A stretch of DNA of 64,000 nucleotides. It comes from Bog-756 sp963812525. Lineage in GTDB: Bacteria; Actinomycetota; Acidimicrobiia; Acidimicrobiales; RAAP-2. Made by a program: the position numbers and the translations under genes. Within the stretch, counting starts at the first letter, position 1. The number at the start of each line of letters is the position of its first letter. The notes under the pieces were generated by a model, which made no database searches, was not told the origin of the DNA, and was given only the letters and a program-made list of their open reading frames with translations. This document shows positions 19,723-29,195 of this stretch, in pieces. The stretch is from positions 682,001 to 746,000 of the forward strand of contig CAWEVL010000009.1 in the NCBI GenBank assembly GCA_963812525.1, given 5' to 3'.

Positions 19723-21345
19723 TCACGGGGCCTGCTCGGACTCCAGGAACGACGTGATCCCGTCGGCCAGTCCCTGGGCCGCCTGCTGGCGCCACTGGGG
19801 GCTCTCGGTCAGGGAGGCGTCCTCCGGGTTCTGCATGTTGGCGCACTCGATCAGGACCTTGGGCACCGTGGTCAGGTTGAGGCCCCCCAGGTCGTTCCGC
19901 TGGTCGATCCCTCCCGTCCCCGAGTAGTCCGAGACGGGTTCGCCGGTGTCGGCGGCGAACGACGACCGTACGGCCGACGCCAGCCCGGCCGACGCCGGCA
20001 CCACGGCGGTGTTGTCGCTGATGGGGCTGACCACCGGGAGCGGCTCGATGACGTCGAAGCCCCGGCCGGCCGGTGGGCCGCCGTCGGCGTGGACGGAGAT
20101 GGCGGCATCGGCCCCGGCCGCGTTGGCGATGGCGGCCCGGACGTCGACGCAGGGGCCGACGCCGCTGTCGGTGGTCCGGGTCATCACCACGGTGGCCCCC
20201 TCGGCCTGGAGGAGGGCCTCGAGCCGGGTGGCCACGTCGAAGTTGAAGGCGTGCTCGGGGTAGCCGGCCGCCGTCTCGGTCCCGACGGTGTCACAGGACT
20301 CGGTGAGGTCCCCCCCGTCGATGGGCCGGGCGATGAAGCCGGCCGCCCCGGCGTTGCCCCCGTCGTGTCCCGGGTCGACGGCCACCACCTCGCCGACCAT
20401 GGGGGGGACGTAGACCGAGCCGTAGAAGGGGGCCGTCCCGAAGGGGTAGACGCCGCCGTCGGACGAGACGATCCGGTACCCGCCGCCGGTGGCCGCCATC
20501 CCCACCGCCGCCCGACGCAGCCGGCCGGTGGCCGCACCCGAGAACCCGGCGGCGCCGAAGCTGAACAGCCCGCCGTCCGAGGCCACCAGCCAGTACCCGC
20601 CCCCGTCCGGGGCGGCGGCCATGCCCACCACCGGGCGGTTGAGGTGCATCGACCCGGTGGAGCCGAAGAACCCGGCGTCCCCGAAGGTGAAGACCCCGCC
20701 GTCCGAGGCCACCAGCCAGTACCCGCCCCCGTCCGGGGCGGCGGCCATGCCCACCACCGGGCGGTTGAGGTGCATCGACCCGGTGGAGCCGAAGAACCCG
20801 GCGTCCCCGAAGGTGAAGATCCCGCCGTCCGAGGCCACCAGCCAGTACCCGCCCCCGTCCGGGGCGGCGGCCATGCCCACCACCGGCTGGTTGAGGTGCC
20901 GGCCGCCCTCGGAACCGAAGAACCCGGCGTCGCCGTAGGCGAAGACCCCGCCGTCGGAGGCCACCAGCCAGTACCCGCCCCCGTCGGGGGTCGATGCCGC
21001 GCCGACCACCGGTCGGTCCAGGGTCAGGGCCCCGGCCGAGCCGTAGAACGGGGCGTTGAACGAGAAGACCCCGCCGTCCGAGGCCACCACCCAGTACCCG
21101 CCGGTGGCGGGATCGTCGGCGGTGGCCACCACCGGGTGGGAGCTGGTGGGCTCGCCGGCCGGCGCCCCGTCGAGGGAACCGGCCACCGCCGTCCGGGTCG
21201 CCACCGCGGCGCCCGGGGCCGGCGTGCTCCCGGCCGCCCCGGCCAGCCCGGCCCCGGCGAGCACGGTAGCCAGCCCGGCCAGCACCACCGCCCTGCGGAG
21301 TCGCCCCTGCGCCAGACCGTGCACCACGTCCCGATCATCGCACAC
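19723..21345 (-). CDS. Secreted N-acetylmuramoyl-L-alanine amidase with GGYWLVASDGG repeats
   Basis: 540 aa. It has a signal-peptide-like start (LRRAVVLAGLATVLAGAGLAGAAG). Six repeats of about 42 aa follow, each opening GGYW(L/V)VASDGGVF and ending with an FFGS-type motif and NRPVVGMAAAPDG, likely forming a beta-propeller-like domain (about residues 75-320). The C-terminal amidase_3 domain has the zinc ligands in VDPGHDGG, EHAFN and SVHADG, and a late catalytic Glu in LIECANM. It cleaves the stem peptide from peptidoglycan outside the cell. The repeats presumably bind wall or partner molecules. Confidence 0.9.
   Translation of the reverse strand: MCDDRDVVHGLAQGRLRRAVVLAGLATVLAGAGLAGAAGSTPAPGAAVATRTAVAGSLDGAPAGEPTSSHPVVATADDPATGGYWVVASDGGVFSFNAPFYGSAGALTLDRPVVGAASTPDGGGYWLVASDGGVFAYGDAGFFGSEGGRHLNQPVVGMAAAPDGGGYWLVASDGGIFTFGDAGFFGSTGSMHLNRPVVGMAAAPDGGGYWLVASDGGVFTFGDAGFFGSTGSMHLNRPVVGMAAAPDGGGYWLVASDGGLFSFGAAGFSGAATGRLRRAAVGMAATGGGYRIVSSDGGVYPFGTAPFYGSVYVPPMVGEVVAVDPGHDGGNAGAAGFIARPIDGGDLTESCDTVGTETAAGYPEHAFNFDVATRLEALLQAEGATVVMTRTTDSGVGPCVDVRAAIANAAGADAAISVHADGGPPAGRGFDVIEPLPVVSPISDNTAVVPASAGLASAVRSSFAADTGEPVSDYSGTGGIDQRNDLGGLNLTTVPKVLIECANMQNPEDASLTESPQWRQQAAQGLADGITSFLESEQAP
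20515..21105 (-). repeat. 126-bp tandem repeats inside the amidase gene
   Basis: Period 126 bp (42 codons). The two units around 20590-20840 are almost identical at the DNA level, and the outer copies are more divergent. The pattern implies recent unit duplication by recombination, and a likely site of assembly collapse or length variation. Confidence 0.85.
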
Positions 21346-21400
21346 CCCGTCGGGCCGCCCGGGGTGGGTGGGCCCCTTCGATGGGACGGGACCTGCTGGC

Positions 21401-21406
21401 TAGGAT
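21401..21406 (+). promoter_or_regulatory. Leaderless-type -10 element (TAGGAT)
   Basis: TAGGAT lies 9 nt before ATG 21416 of the phosphomannomutase gene, first of the three-gene mannose-phosphate operon. Confidence 0.5.
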
Positions 21407-21415
21407 GGCCCGGCC

Positions 21416-22807
21416 ATGGCCAGCCTCTCCTCTGTCTTCAAGGCGTACGACGTCCGGGGTGTCGTCCCCGACGAGCTGAACGCCGACCAGTTCCGGGCCA
21501 TCGGCATGGCGGTGGCCCGGTTCACCGGCGGCCCCCGGGTCCTGGTGGCCCGGGACATGCGCGAGTCGGGGATCGAGCTCTCGCACGCCTTCGCCGAGGG
21601 CGTGCGGTCCGAGGGGGTGGCCGTGGTCGACCTGGGGCTGGCCTCCACCGACCTCCTGTACTTCGCCGCCGGAAGCCTCGACGCCCCGGGGGCCATGTTC
21701 ACCGCCTCGCACAACCCGGCCCGGTACAACGGGCTCAAGCTGTGCCAGTCCGGGGCCCGACCCATCGGCCGCGACACCGGTCTGGCCGAGATCCAGGCCA
21801 CCGCCGAGGCCCTGCTGGACGGGTGGGGGGCCGACGGACCCCCGGCCACCGACCCCGACCGGCTGGCCCCCCTGGAGGAGCGCTCGGTGCTCGAGGCGTA
21901 CGCCGAACACGTCCGCTCCTTCGTCGACCGTGACGCCCTCCGGCCCCTGCGGGTGGTGGCGGACACCGCCAACGGGATGGGTGGCCTGGTCGCCCCCAAG
22001 GTGTTCGAGGGCCTCCCCTTCGACGGTGGAGATCCTCTTCCCCGAGCTCGACGGGAACTTCCCCAACCACCCGGCCGACCCCATCCAGCCGGAGAACCTG
22101 GTGTCCCTGAAGGCCGCCGTCCTGGCCGGCGGGGCCGACGTCGGCCTGGCCTTCGACGGCGACGCCGACCGGGTCTTCCTGGTGGACGAGCGGGCCGAGC
22201 CGGTGTCGGGCTCGCTGACCACGGCCCTGGTGGCCGCGTCCATGCTGGACAAGCACCCCGGGTCGACCATCCTCTACAACTGCATCTGCTCGCGGGTGGT
22301 GCCCGAGGTGATCGCCGAGCAGGGCGGGGTCGGGATCCGCACCAAGGTCGGGCACAGCTTCATCAAGCAGGTCATGGCCGAGACCGGTGCCGTGTTCGGC
22401 GGGGAGCATTCCGGCCACTACTACTTCCGGGACAACTACCGGGCGGATTCGGGCATCATCGCCGCCATGGTGGTGCTCGAGCTGCTCAGCGTGACCGGCA
22501 AGCCCCTGTCCGAGCTGGTCGAGCCGTTCCGGCGCTACGCCGCCTCGGGGGAGATCAACACCGCGGTCGACGACCCCGCCGGCGCCGTCGAGCTCATGGC
22601 CGCCGAGGTGGAGTCGGCCGGGGGGGCGCGGGCACGGCCGACCGGCTGGACGGCCTGACCGTCGACCGGGGGGACTGGTGGTACAACCTGCGGCCGTCGA
22701 ACACCGAGCCCCTGCTGCGTCTCAACGTGGAGGCCCCCGACGCCGACGCCTGTGCCCGCCGGGTGGCGGAGGTCCAGGCGGACATCGACCGCCTGCTCGG
22801 GGGCTGA
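21416..22807 (+). CDS. manB: Phosphomannomutase/phosphoglucomutase (two frame changes)
   Basis: About 463 aa. It shows FKAYDVRGVVPDEL at the N-terminus, the phosphoserine loop TASHNPARYNGLK, the metal-binding DGDADR in AFDGDADRVFLVD, the sugar-binding GEHSGHYYF, and the phosphate-binding RPSNTEPLLRLNVEA near the end. An extra base near 22025 shifts the middle third into the next frame. Around 22622-22632 a net -1 (or two further +1s) restores the original frame, and the protein is then collinear with the family. It interconverts mannose-6-P and mannose-1-P for GDP-mannose. The gene order manB, Trm112-like, SIS isomerase is conserved in actinobacteria. Confidence 0.9.
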   Translation: MASLSSVFKAYDVRGVVPDELNADQFRAIGMAVARFTGGPRVLVARDMRESGIELSHAFAEGVRSEGVAVVDLGLASTDLLYFAAGSLDAPGAMFTASHNPARYNGLKLCQSGARPIGRDTGLAEIQATAEALLDGWGADGPPATDPDRLAPLEERSVLEAYAEHVRSFVDRDALRPLRVVADTANGMGGLVAPKVFEGLPFDGGDPLPRARRELPQPPGRPHPAGEPGVPEGRRPGRRGRRRPGLRRRRRPGLPGGRAGRAGVGLADHGPGGRVHAGQAPRVDHPLQLHLLAGGARGDRRAGRGRDPHQGRAQLHQAGHGRDRCRVRRGAFRPLLLPGQLPGGFGHHRRHGGARAAQRDRQAPVRAGRAVPALRRLGGDQHRGRRPRRRRRAHGRRGGVGRGGAGTADRLDGLTVDRGDWWYNLRPSNTEPLLRLNVEAPDADACARRVAEVQADIDRLLGG

Positions 22808-22879
22808 TGGTGCGCCGGCACCGGGTGGGCCCGTCCACCCCCGGCCAGACCGACGAGATCGAAGAGAGAGGACTGGACG

Positions 22880-23125
22880 ATGACGCTCGACCCGCTGCTG
22901 ATCGATGTGCTGGCGTGCCCCGAGGACAAGGGGCCGCTGCTGTACTTCGCCGACGAGGACCGGCTCTACAACCCCCGGCTGCACCGGAGCTACGAGGTGC
23001 GGGACGGCATCCCGGTGATGCTGATCGACGAAGCCACCCAGGTGGACGAGGCCGAGCACGATCGCCTGGTGGCCAAGGCCGACGCCGGCGGTGCCGTGTC
23101 GACCGGCGGGCCCGCACCGTCGTGA
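22880..23125 (+). CDS. Trm112-like (UPF0434-type) small protein
   Basis: 81 aa: LLIDVLACPEDKGPLLYF, then LYNPRLHRSYEVRDGIPVML, the Trm112/UPF0434 signature. In related proteins C-x2-C pairs bind zinc. Only the CPED cysteine is present here, so zinc binding is doubtful. AGAGGA lies ahead of ATG 22880. The stop overlaps the next GTG (GTGA). Its role between two mannose-phosphate enzymes is unknown. Confidence 0.85.
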   Translation: MTLDPLLIDVLACPEDKGPLLYFADEDRLYNPRLHRSYEVRDGIPVMLIDEATQVDEAEHDRLVAKADAGGAVSTGGPAPS

Positions 23126-24205
23126 CCGCCCGCGACGGCGCCACGGCCACGCCCACCCACCCCTCGCCACTGGCCCTCGACACCCTCGACATGTGGTCGG
23201 CCACCGTCGGCCTGCCCGAGCAGGTGGCCGCGGCGGTGACCGCGGCCCGAGGGCTCCCCGGTCTTCCCGGACACGACCGGGTGGAGAACGTGGTGGTCCT
23301 GGGCATGGGCGGCAGTGGGATCGCCGGTGACGTGCTGGTGGCCGCGGCCGCCCCGTTCATGCCGGTCCCGGTGACCGTGGTCAAGGGCTACGTGCCCCCC
23401 GACTTCGTGGGCACCGGTTCGTTGGTGCTGGCCATGTCGTTCTCGGGGAGCACCGAGGAGACGTTGGAGGCGGCGGCCGGGGCCTACGAGGCGGGGGCGT
23501 CGCTCATCGTGGTGGCCGGCGGGGGACCGCTGGTCGACCTGGCCGGTGAGTGGGAGGTGCCGGTGGTGCCGGTGCCCACCGACATCCCCCAGCCCCGGGC
23601 CGCCCTCGGGGCCATGGCCATCCCGCCGCTGGTGCTGCTGGAGGAGATCGGGCTGTTCCCCGGGGCCACCCAGTGGGTGGACCAGGCCGTCGACCAGCTC
23701 CGGACCCGACGGGACGAGCTGGTCCGGCCGGGCAACCTGGCCGAGGAGGTGGCCCGCCGGATCGGGCGGACCATCCCCCTGGTCCACAGCGCCGGGGACC
23801 TGGGCGCCGCCGCCGCCCTCCGGTGGAAGGCCCAGATCAACGAGAACGCCAAGAGCCCGGCCTTCTCCAACGTCTATCCGGAGCTGTGCCACAACGAGCT
23901 GGCCGGCTGGGGCCAGCACGGGGACGCCACCCGGCAGCTCATCACCCTGGTCAACCTGCGCCACGATGCCGAGCACCCGCAGGTCAGCCGGCGGTTCGAC
24001 CTGGTGGTCGACGTGCTACGGGAGGTGGTGGCCGGGGTGATCGAGGTCCGTGGCCGCGGGCGAGGGCGACCTGGCCCAGCTGCTCGACCTGGCCCTCATC
24101 GGCGACTTCGTCTCCCTCCACCTGGCCGGGAACGAAGGGATCGACCCGGGTCCGATCCCCGTGCTCGACGAGATGAAGCAGCAGCTCAGGCAGGGGTCGG
24201 ACTGA
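23122..24205 (+). CDS. SIS-domain phosphomannose/phosphoglucose isomerase (one +1 frameshift)
   Basis: 360 aa after removal of one extra base near 24058. The first SIS half has VVVLGMGGSGIAGDVL and AMSFSGSTEETLEA, with a Ser-rich sugar-phosphate loop. The second half has LRWKAQINENAKSPAF, and YPELCHNELAGW, which carries the catalytic Glu/His of bifunctional PGI/PMI enzymes. The corrected C-terminus reads GEGDLAQLLDLALIGDFVSLHLA. It supplies mannose-6-P to ManB. It matches the mycobacterial Rv3256c-type neighbour of manB. Confidence 0.87.
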
Positions 24206-24388
24206 CCCCGGGCCGACCGCGGGCCGGTCGGCCGGGGTCAGGCCCCGCCGATGGCCCGGGCGCCCTCCCTGTTACGAGACACTGCCTCTGAACAGGGAGT
24301 TCTTCCGCTTCGCCCCGGTCGGGAGGGTGCCGCCACCCGGCGTTGCCGGTGGGTGACGACCGTGTGACGACCTGGTGAACTGGGACCT

Positions 24389-24411
24389 CCGACCCCTGGT
24401 TTTCGGGTCGG
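24389..24411 (+). terminator. Hairpin after the mannose-phosphate operon
   Basis: 7-bp stem CCGACCC/GGGTCGG with a 9-nt loop. It lies about 185 nt after the SIS stop and just before the TACACT hexamer. There is no T-run, so intrinsic termination is uncertain. Confidence 0.35.
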
Positions 24412-24430
24412 GGAGGCGTACACTTGTCCC

Positions 24431-24640
24431 CGTGAGCTGCGCGCGGGTCTGTGGTTGCAAGTCGAAGCCAGTCGCAGGCGAAACGACCCACGTAAGGCAA
24501 CTCGTGGTTGCTGAGCATGGTGCGGCTTAGGAGTAAGACCTGCCCGTGGCGTCCCCGGCTGTCGGGGACGGGCGGAGAGGGGAGGACGCGGCCGATCAAC
24601 GACTCCGCAGGGCCACCGACCGGACACGGTCGGTGCCGCC
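24431..24640 (+). ncRNA. Candidate raiA-type structured RNA
   Basis: The raiA RNA is a known structured non-coding RNA class found in front of raiA/hpf genes in Firmicutes and Actinobacteria. Here a promoter-like TACACT is followed by about 200 nt with several compatible helices. These are GGGTCT pairing at long range with AGACCT, GTTGC pairing with GCAAC (which can also form a local GCAAC-TCGTG-GTTGC hairpin), GTCCCCG/CGGGGAC (24551-24569), and a perfect 9-bp CACCGACCG/CGGTCGGTG with loop GACA (24614-24635). The next gene is hpf/raiA. The class assignment rests on position and structure. I could not compare it with a covariance model. Confidence 0.55.
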
Positions 24641-24791
24641 GGAGCCGGGCCGTCACGCCCCCTGCAGGCGAGTGTGGGGTCAAAGACCAGGTCAGCCGCA
24701 CGCAGCTCACGACATCATCCCGACGACCGACCAGGAGGACCGGCCGACCGCAGCGGTAGTTCCCGAACACCACAACCATGGAGGCGAGTAA

Positions 24792-25157
24792 GTGGACGTT
24801 GTCATTGCCTACGGCAGAAGGATCGTGTCCGACGAAGTGAGGGCCCTGACCAAGGAGAAGGTGGGCCGGCTCGGCCACCTGTGCCCCGGCCTCGAGCGCG
24901 CCGAGATCCACTTCTCGGAGGAGCACAATCCGAGGATCGCCGATCGGGAGCGGTGCGAGGTGATCATCGTCGGGCACGGCCGGACCATCCGGGCCCGGGC
25001 CGCCGCCCCGGCGCCGCTGGTGGCCGTGGACCTGGTGGTGGAGAAGCTCGAGCACCAGCTGGAGAAGACCAAGGGGCGGCTGGTGGCCCGGACCCATCCC
25101 CGGCGGCGGCCGGCCAACTCGGTGTCCATCCTGCGGGAGCGGGTGCGTACTGCCTGA
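24792..25157 (+). CDS. hpf: Short ribosome hibernation-promoting factor (HPF/RaiA)
   Basis: 121 aa: VIAYGRRIVSDEVRALTKEKVGRL and a central AEIHFSEEHNP, ERCEVIIVGHGRTIRARA, and a helix LVAVDLVVEKLEHQLEKTKGRL. This is the beta-alpha-beta-beta-beta-alpha fold of RaiA/HPF, which binds the decoding site of the 30S subunit during stress. It stops after the Arg-rich RRRPANSV tail, so the C-terminal dimerisation domain of long HPF (the usual actinobacterial form) is absent. GGAGG lies about 10 nt before the GTG. Confidence 0.88.
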   Translation: MDVVIAYGRRIVSDEVRALTKEKVGRLGHLCPGLERAEIHFSEEHNPRIADRERCEVIIVGHGRTIRARAAAPAPLVAVDLVVEKLEHQLEKTKGRLVARTHPRRRPANSVSILRERVRTA

Positions 25158-25246
25158 GGCGGTCCGGCCCCGGCCCCGACCGCCGATCCGACCGCACCCC
25201 GCCCCGGCCGGGAGGGGAGGCGCCCGGTAACCGAGACGTCCGACGG

Positions 25247-25252
25247 TAGAGT
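25247..25252 (+). promoter_or_regulatory. Leaderless-type -10 element (TAGAGT)
   Basis: TAGAGT lies 9 nt before ATG 25262 of secA. Confidence 0.5.
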
Positions 25253-25261
25253 GAGTGACCC

Positions 25262-28033
25262 ATGAGCGTGCTCACGAAAGTCCTCCGCGCCGGTGAAGGG
25301 AAGAAGGTCCGCCGCCTGGCGGAGCTGGTCCCGTTGGTCAACGCGCTCGAGCCCGAGATGGAGGCCCGCTCGGACGAGGAGTTGGCCGCCCTCACCCCGG
25401 CGTTCCGCCAGCGCCTCGAGCAGGGGGAGACACCGGAGGACCTGCTGGTCGAGGCCTTCGCCCTGGTGCGCGAGGCCGCGTGGCGGGTGCTGGGCCAGCG
25501 GCACTTCGACGCCCAGCTGATGGGGGGCATGGCCCTGCACTTCGGCTGGATCGCCGAGATGAAGACCGGCGAGGGCAAGACCCTGGTGTCCACGCTGCCC
25601 GTCTACCTCAACGCCCTGCCAGGACACCGGGGTCCACGTGGTCACGGTGAACGACTACCTGGCCACGCGGGACTCGGAGTGGATGGGCGAGCTCCACCGG
25701 TTCCTGGGGCTGACCGTGGGCCGGGTCGGCCCCGACATCGACGATCCCGAGGCCAAGCGGGCGGCCTACAACGCCGACGTCACCTACGGCACCAACACCG
25801 AGTTCGGCTTCGACTACCTCCGCGACAACATGGCCCGCTCCAAGGACGCCATGGTCCAGCGCGGCCACCACTTCGCCATCGTGGACGAGGTGGACTCCAT
25901 CCTCATCGACGAGGCCCGGACGCCCCTGATCATCTCCGGCCCCGCCGCCGAATCGGCCCAGCTCTACTACCAGTTCGCCGGGATCGTCCGGACCCTGCGG
26001 GCCGAGGACGACTACGAGGTCGACGAGGAGAAGCGCATCGTGGTGCCGACCGAGTCCGGCATCGAGAAGGTGGAGAAGCAGCTCGGGGTGAGCAACCTCT
26101 ACGACGCGGTGTCGGTCAACTACGTGCACCACCTGACCCAGGCCCTCTACGCCAAGGAGCTGTACCGCCGGGACAAGGACTACCTGGTGGCCCAAGGCGA
26201 GGTGAAGATCGTCGACGAGTTCACCGGCCGGACCCTCGACGGCCGGCGGTGGTCGGACGGCCTGCACCAGGCGGTGGAGGCCAAGGAGCGGGTGCGGATC
26301 AAAGAGGAGAACCACACCTGGGCCACGGTGACCCTGCAGAACTACTTCCGCCTCTACACCAAGCTGTCGGGGATGACGGGCACGGCCGACACCGAGGCCT
26401 CGGAGTTCGCCAGCACCTACGACCTCCCGGTGGTGCCCATCCCGACCAACAAGCCGCTGATCCGCGAGGACAACCCCGACCTCATCTACAAGACCGAGGA
26501 CGCCAAGTTCGGCGCGGTGGTGGAGGACATCGCCGAGCGCCGCGCCGCCGGCCAGCCGGTGCTGGTGGGCACGGCCTCGGTGTCCAAGTCGGAGCACCTG
26601 TCCCGGCTGCTGGAGAAGAAGGGCATCCCCCACGAGGTCCTCAACGCCAAGCAGCACTTCCGGGAGGCGGAGATCGTGGCCCAGGCGGGCCGGGTGGGCG
26701 GCGTGACGGTGGCCACCAACATGGCCGGGCGCGGCGTGGACATCATCCTCGGCGGGAACCCCGAGCTGCTGGCCCTGCGGGAGGCCAACGCCCGGGGCGT
26801 CGACCTCTCGACCGAGGAGGGCGCAGCCGCACTGCAGGCCATCGAGGCCGACCTGCGAGACGGTCTGCGCACGGGAGGCCGAGGAGGTCCGGGCGGCCGG
26901 CGGCCTCTACGTGCTGGGCAGCGAGCGGCACGAGAGCCGCCGCATCGACAACCAGCTGCGCGGCCGCTCCGGTCGCCAGGGGGACCCGGGGGAGAGCCGG
27001 TTCTTCCTGTCCCTGGAGGACGATCTGATGCGACTGTTCGCCACCGGGGCCATGAACTGGGTCATGGGCCGGGCCCTCCCCGACGACGTGCCCATCGAGG
27101 CCAAGATGGTGACCAAGGCCATCGAGCGGGCCCAGAACACCGTCGAGGGCCGCAACGCCGAGTCCCGCAAGGACGTCCTCAAGTACGACGACGTGATGAA
27201 CGAGCAGCGCAAGGTGATCTACCGCGCGGCGCTTCCAGATCATCGAGGGCGAGGACCTGCGGGACGAGACCATCGAACTGCTCGAGACGACGATGACCGC
27301 GTTGGTGGCCTCGTCGTGCCCGTCGGAGTACCCCGAGGAGTGGGACCTCCCCGGTCTGGTCACCGAGACCACCCAGTACTTCCCGACCAAGTTCGTGGCC
27401 GACGACCTGGCCGGCGCGGCCACGGTGGGACAGGTGACCGAGAGCATCCTCACCGAGGCGCTCGACCTCTACGCCGAGCGGGACGAGACCATCCCCGGCG
27501 GCGAGGAGACCGCCCGCCAGCTCGAGCGGGACATCATGCTGCAGATCATCGACCAGCGTTGGCAGGACCACCTGGCCGAGATGGACTACCTGCGCGAGGG
27601 GATCAACCTCCGGGCCATGGGCAACCAGGATCCGCTGGTGGCCTACCAGCGGGAGGGCTTCGCCATGTTCGGCAAGCTGATGGACGGCATCGGCGACGAC
27701 TACCTGCGCTACGTGTTCCACGTGCAGGTGCTGGCCGAACCGGCCCCCGAGCCCGACCTCGACCGGGCCAACTACCTGGCCGCCGACGACCCCGTCCAGG
27801 GGGACGGCGCCATCACCGCGGCCTTCGCCGCCGCCACGCCGGCCGAGCTGGAGGCGGCCGCCGCCGCCTGCCCCGGGGGGAACGGGGCGTCCGTCGGGGT
27901 GACCAACCGGCTGACCGACGACGGGGAGACCCAGATGCCCATCGTCAAGTCGGAGCGCGAGAAGATCGGACGCAACGAGCCGTGCTGGTGCGGGAGCGGC
28001 AAGAAGTACAAGCTCTGCCACGGCGCCAACTGA
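25262..28033 (+). CDS. secA: Preprotein translocase ATPase SecA (three +1 frameshifts)
   Basis: 922 aa once extra bases near 25619, 26874 and 27226 are removed. Landmarks are MGGMALHFGWIAEMKTGEGKT (Walker A), then GVHVVTVNDYLATRDSEWM, GTNTEFGFDYLRDNM, and VDEVDSILIDEARTPLIISG (Walker B/DEAD-like). They continue with the preprotein cross-linking domain, FRLYTKLSGMTGTA, GRGVDIILGGNPE, ESRRIDNQLRGRSGRQGDPG, VLKYDDVMNEQR and ALVASSCPS. The SEC-C zinc tail is CWCGSGKKYKLCHG. All core motifs are present across the three frames, so the gene is essentially intact. It is the only SecA in the window and presumably essential. prfB follows one base after the stop. Confidence 0.95.
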
Positions 28034-28034
28034 G

Positions 28035-29195
28035 ATGGGCCCGGCCGACGGGGCCCGTCGGGGGTCCGGCGAGCCCGAGCGGGTCGACCTCCCCGAGTCG
28101 CTGCACTCCCTGGCCGGCCGGCTGGCCGAGGCCCAGCACTTCCTCGGTGGCGACCGGCTGCTGGAGCGACGCACCGAGCTGGAGAAGGCCGCCTCCGAGC
28201 CGGGATTGTGGGACGACCCCGACCACGCCCGGGAGGTCACCACCGAGTTGGGCCGGGTCACCGACGACCTCGAGCAGCTGGCCGCACTGGCCGGGCAGCT
28301 GTCCGATGCCCAGACCCTCCACGAGCTGATCGAGGAGGAGTCGGACGAGTCGTTGCGCCCCGAGGTGGAAGAGATGCTCGCCGACCTCGACCGCCGGCTC
28401 GGCTCCCTCGAGCTACGCGCCCTGTTCGCCGGTCCCTACGACGACGGTGACGCGGTGGCCGAGATCCATGCCGGGGCCGGGGGCACCGACGCGCAGGACT
28501 GGGCCGAGATGATGCTGCGCATGTACAGCCGCTGGGCCGAGCGACGGGGCTTCGACATCGAGGTGGAGGAGGCGACCGAGGGCCAGGAGGCCGGCCTGCT
28601 GTCGGCCACCTTCATCGTGAAGGGACGCTACGCCTTCGGTCTCCTGGCCGCCGAGCGGGGCGTGCACCGACTGGTGCGCATCTCGCCGTTCGACGCGCAG
28701 CACCGCCGCCAGACCAGCTTCGCCTCGCTCGACGTCGTCCCCTTCCTGGAGGACGTCTCCGGTGAGGTGGACATCGACGAGAAGGACCTCCGCATCGACA
28801 CCTACCGGTCGTCGGGAGCCGGCGGCCAGCACGTCAACAAGACCGACTCGGCCGTGCGGCTGACCCACCTGCCCACCGGGATCGTGGTGTCGTGCCAGAA
28901 CCAGCGCAGCCAGCACCAGAACAAGGCCAAGGCCATGCAGGTGCTCGGGGCCAAGCTGGCCGAGCGGCAGCGGGCCGAGCACCAGGCCACGTTGGACCAG
29001 CTGTCGGGAGACCGTACCGACAACGCCTGGGGCAACCAGATCCGCTCCTACGTGTTGGCGCCGTACCAGTTGGTCAAGGACCTGCGCAGCAACGAGGAGA
29101 CCGGCAACGTCGAGGCGGTGCTGGACGGTGATCTCGACGCCTTCATCGAGGCCGAGCTGCGGCGGGAGGCCGAGGAGCGCCGCCCGCGCCGCTGA
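28035..29195 (+). CDS. prfB: Peptide chain release factor 2
   Basis: 386 aa in one uninterrupted frame. It has the RF2 stop-codon tripeptide SPF (RISPFDAQHRRQTSF), the peptidyl-hydrolase GGQ loop (SSGAGGQHVNKTDSAVRLTH) and the usual long N-terminal helical domain. There is no internal UGA and no CUUUGA slip site, so the autoregulatory +1 frameshift known in many prfB genes is absent. It reads UGA and UAA. It sits between secA and ftsE, both of which carry +1 interruptions, while prfB itself is clean. ftsE starts 127 nt downstream. Confidence 0.95.
   Translation: MGPADGARRGSGEPERVDLPESLHSLAGRLAEAQHFLGGDRLLERRTELEKAASEPGLWDDPDHAREVTTELGRVTDDLEQLAALAGQLSDAQTLHELIEEESDESLRPEVEEMLADLDRRLGSLELRALFAGPYDDGDAVAEIHAGAGGTDAQDWAEMMLRMYSRWAERRGFDIEVEEATEGQEAGLLSATFIVKGRYAFGLLAAERGVHRLVRISPFDAQHRRQTSFASLDVVPFLEDVSGEVDIDEKDLRIDTYRSSGAGGQHVNKTDSAVRLTHLPTGIVVSCQNQRSQHQNKAKAMQVLGAKLAERQRAEHQATLDQLSGDRTDNAWGNQIRSYVLAPYQLVKDLRSNEETGNVEAVLDGDLDAFIEAELRREAEERRPRR

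Larger units (their letters stand above)
24206..24791 (+). other. 586-nt non-coding stretch upstream of hpf
   Basis: The longest gene-free segment of the window. No frame here has family resemblance. It holds a terminator-like hairpin (24389-24411), a -10-like TACACT (24419-24424), the candidate structured RNA (24431-24640), and finally GGAGG ahead of the hpf GTG at 24792. Everything points to a long structured 5' region or an independent ncRNA rather than a missed protein. Confidence 0.7.

Noticed and set aside
24420..24600. tmRNA, RNase P RNA or SRP RNA
   Set aside because: None of their diagnostic elements is present (no tRNA-like ends, no GAGGAAAGTCC-type P RNA core, no GGAAGCA-type SRP loop). 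The position before hpf favours a raiA-type RNA.
28035..29195. Programmed +1 frameshift in prfB
   Set aside because: The gene is open throughout and has no internal UGA or CUUUGA slip site, so the known RF2 mechanism does not operate here and cannot explain the +1 events elsewhere.
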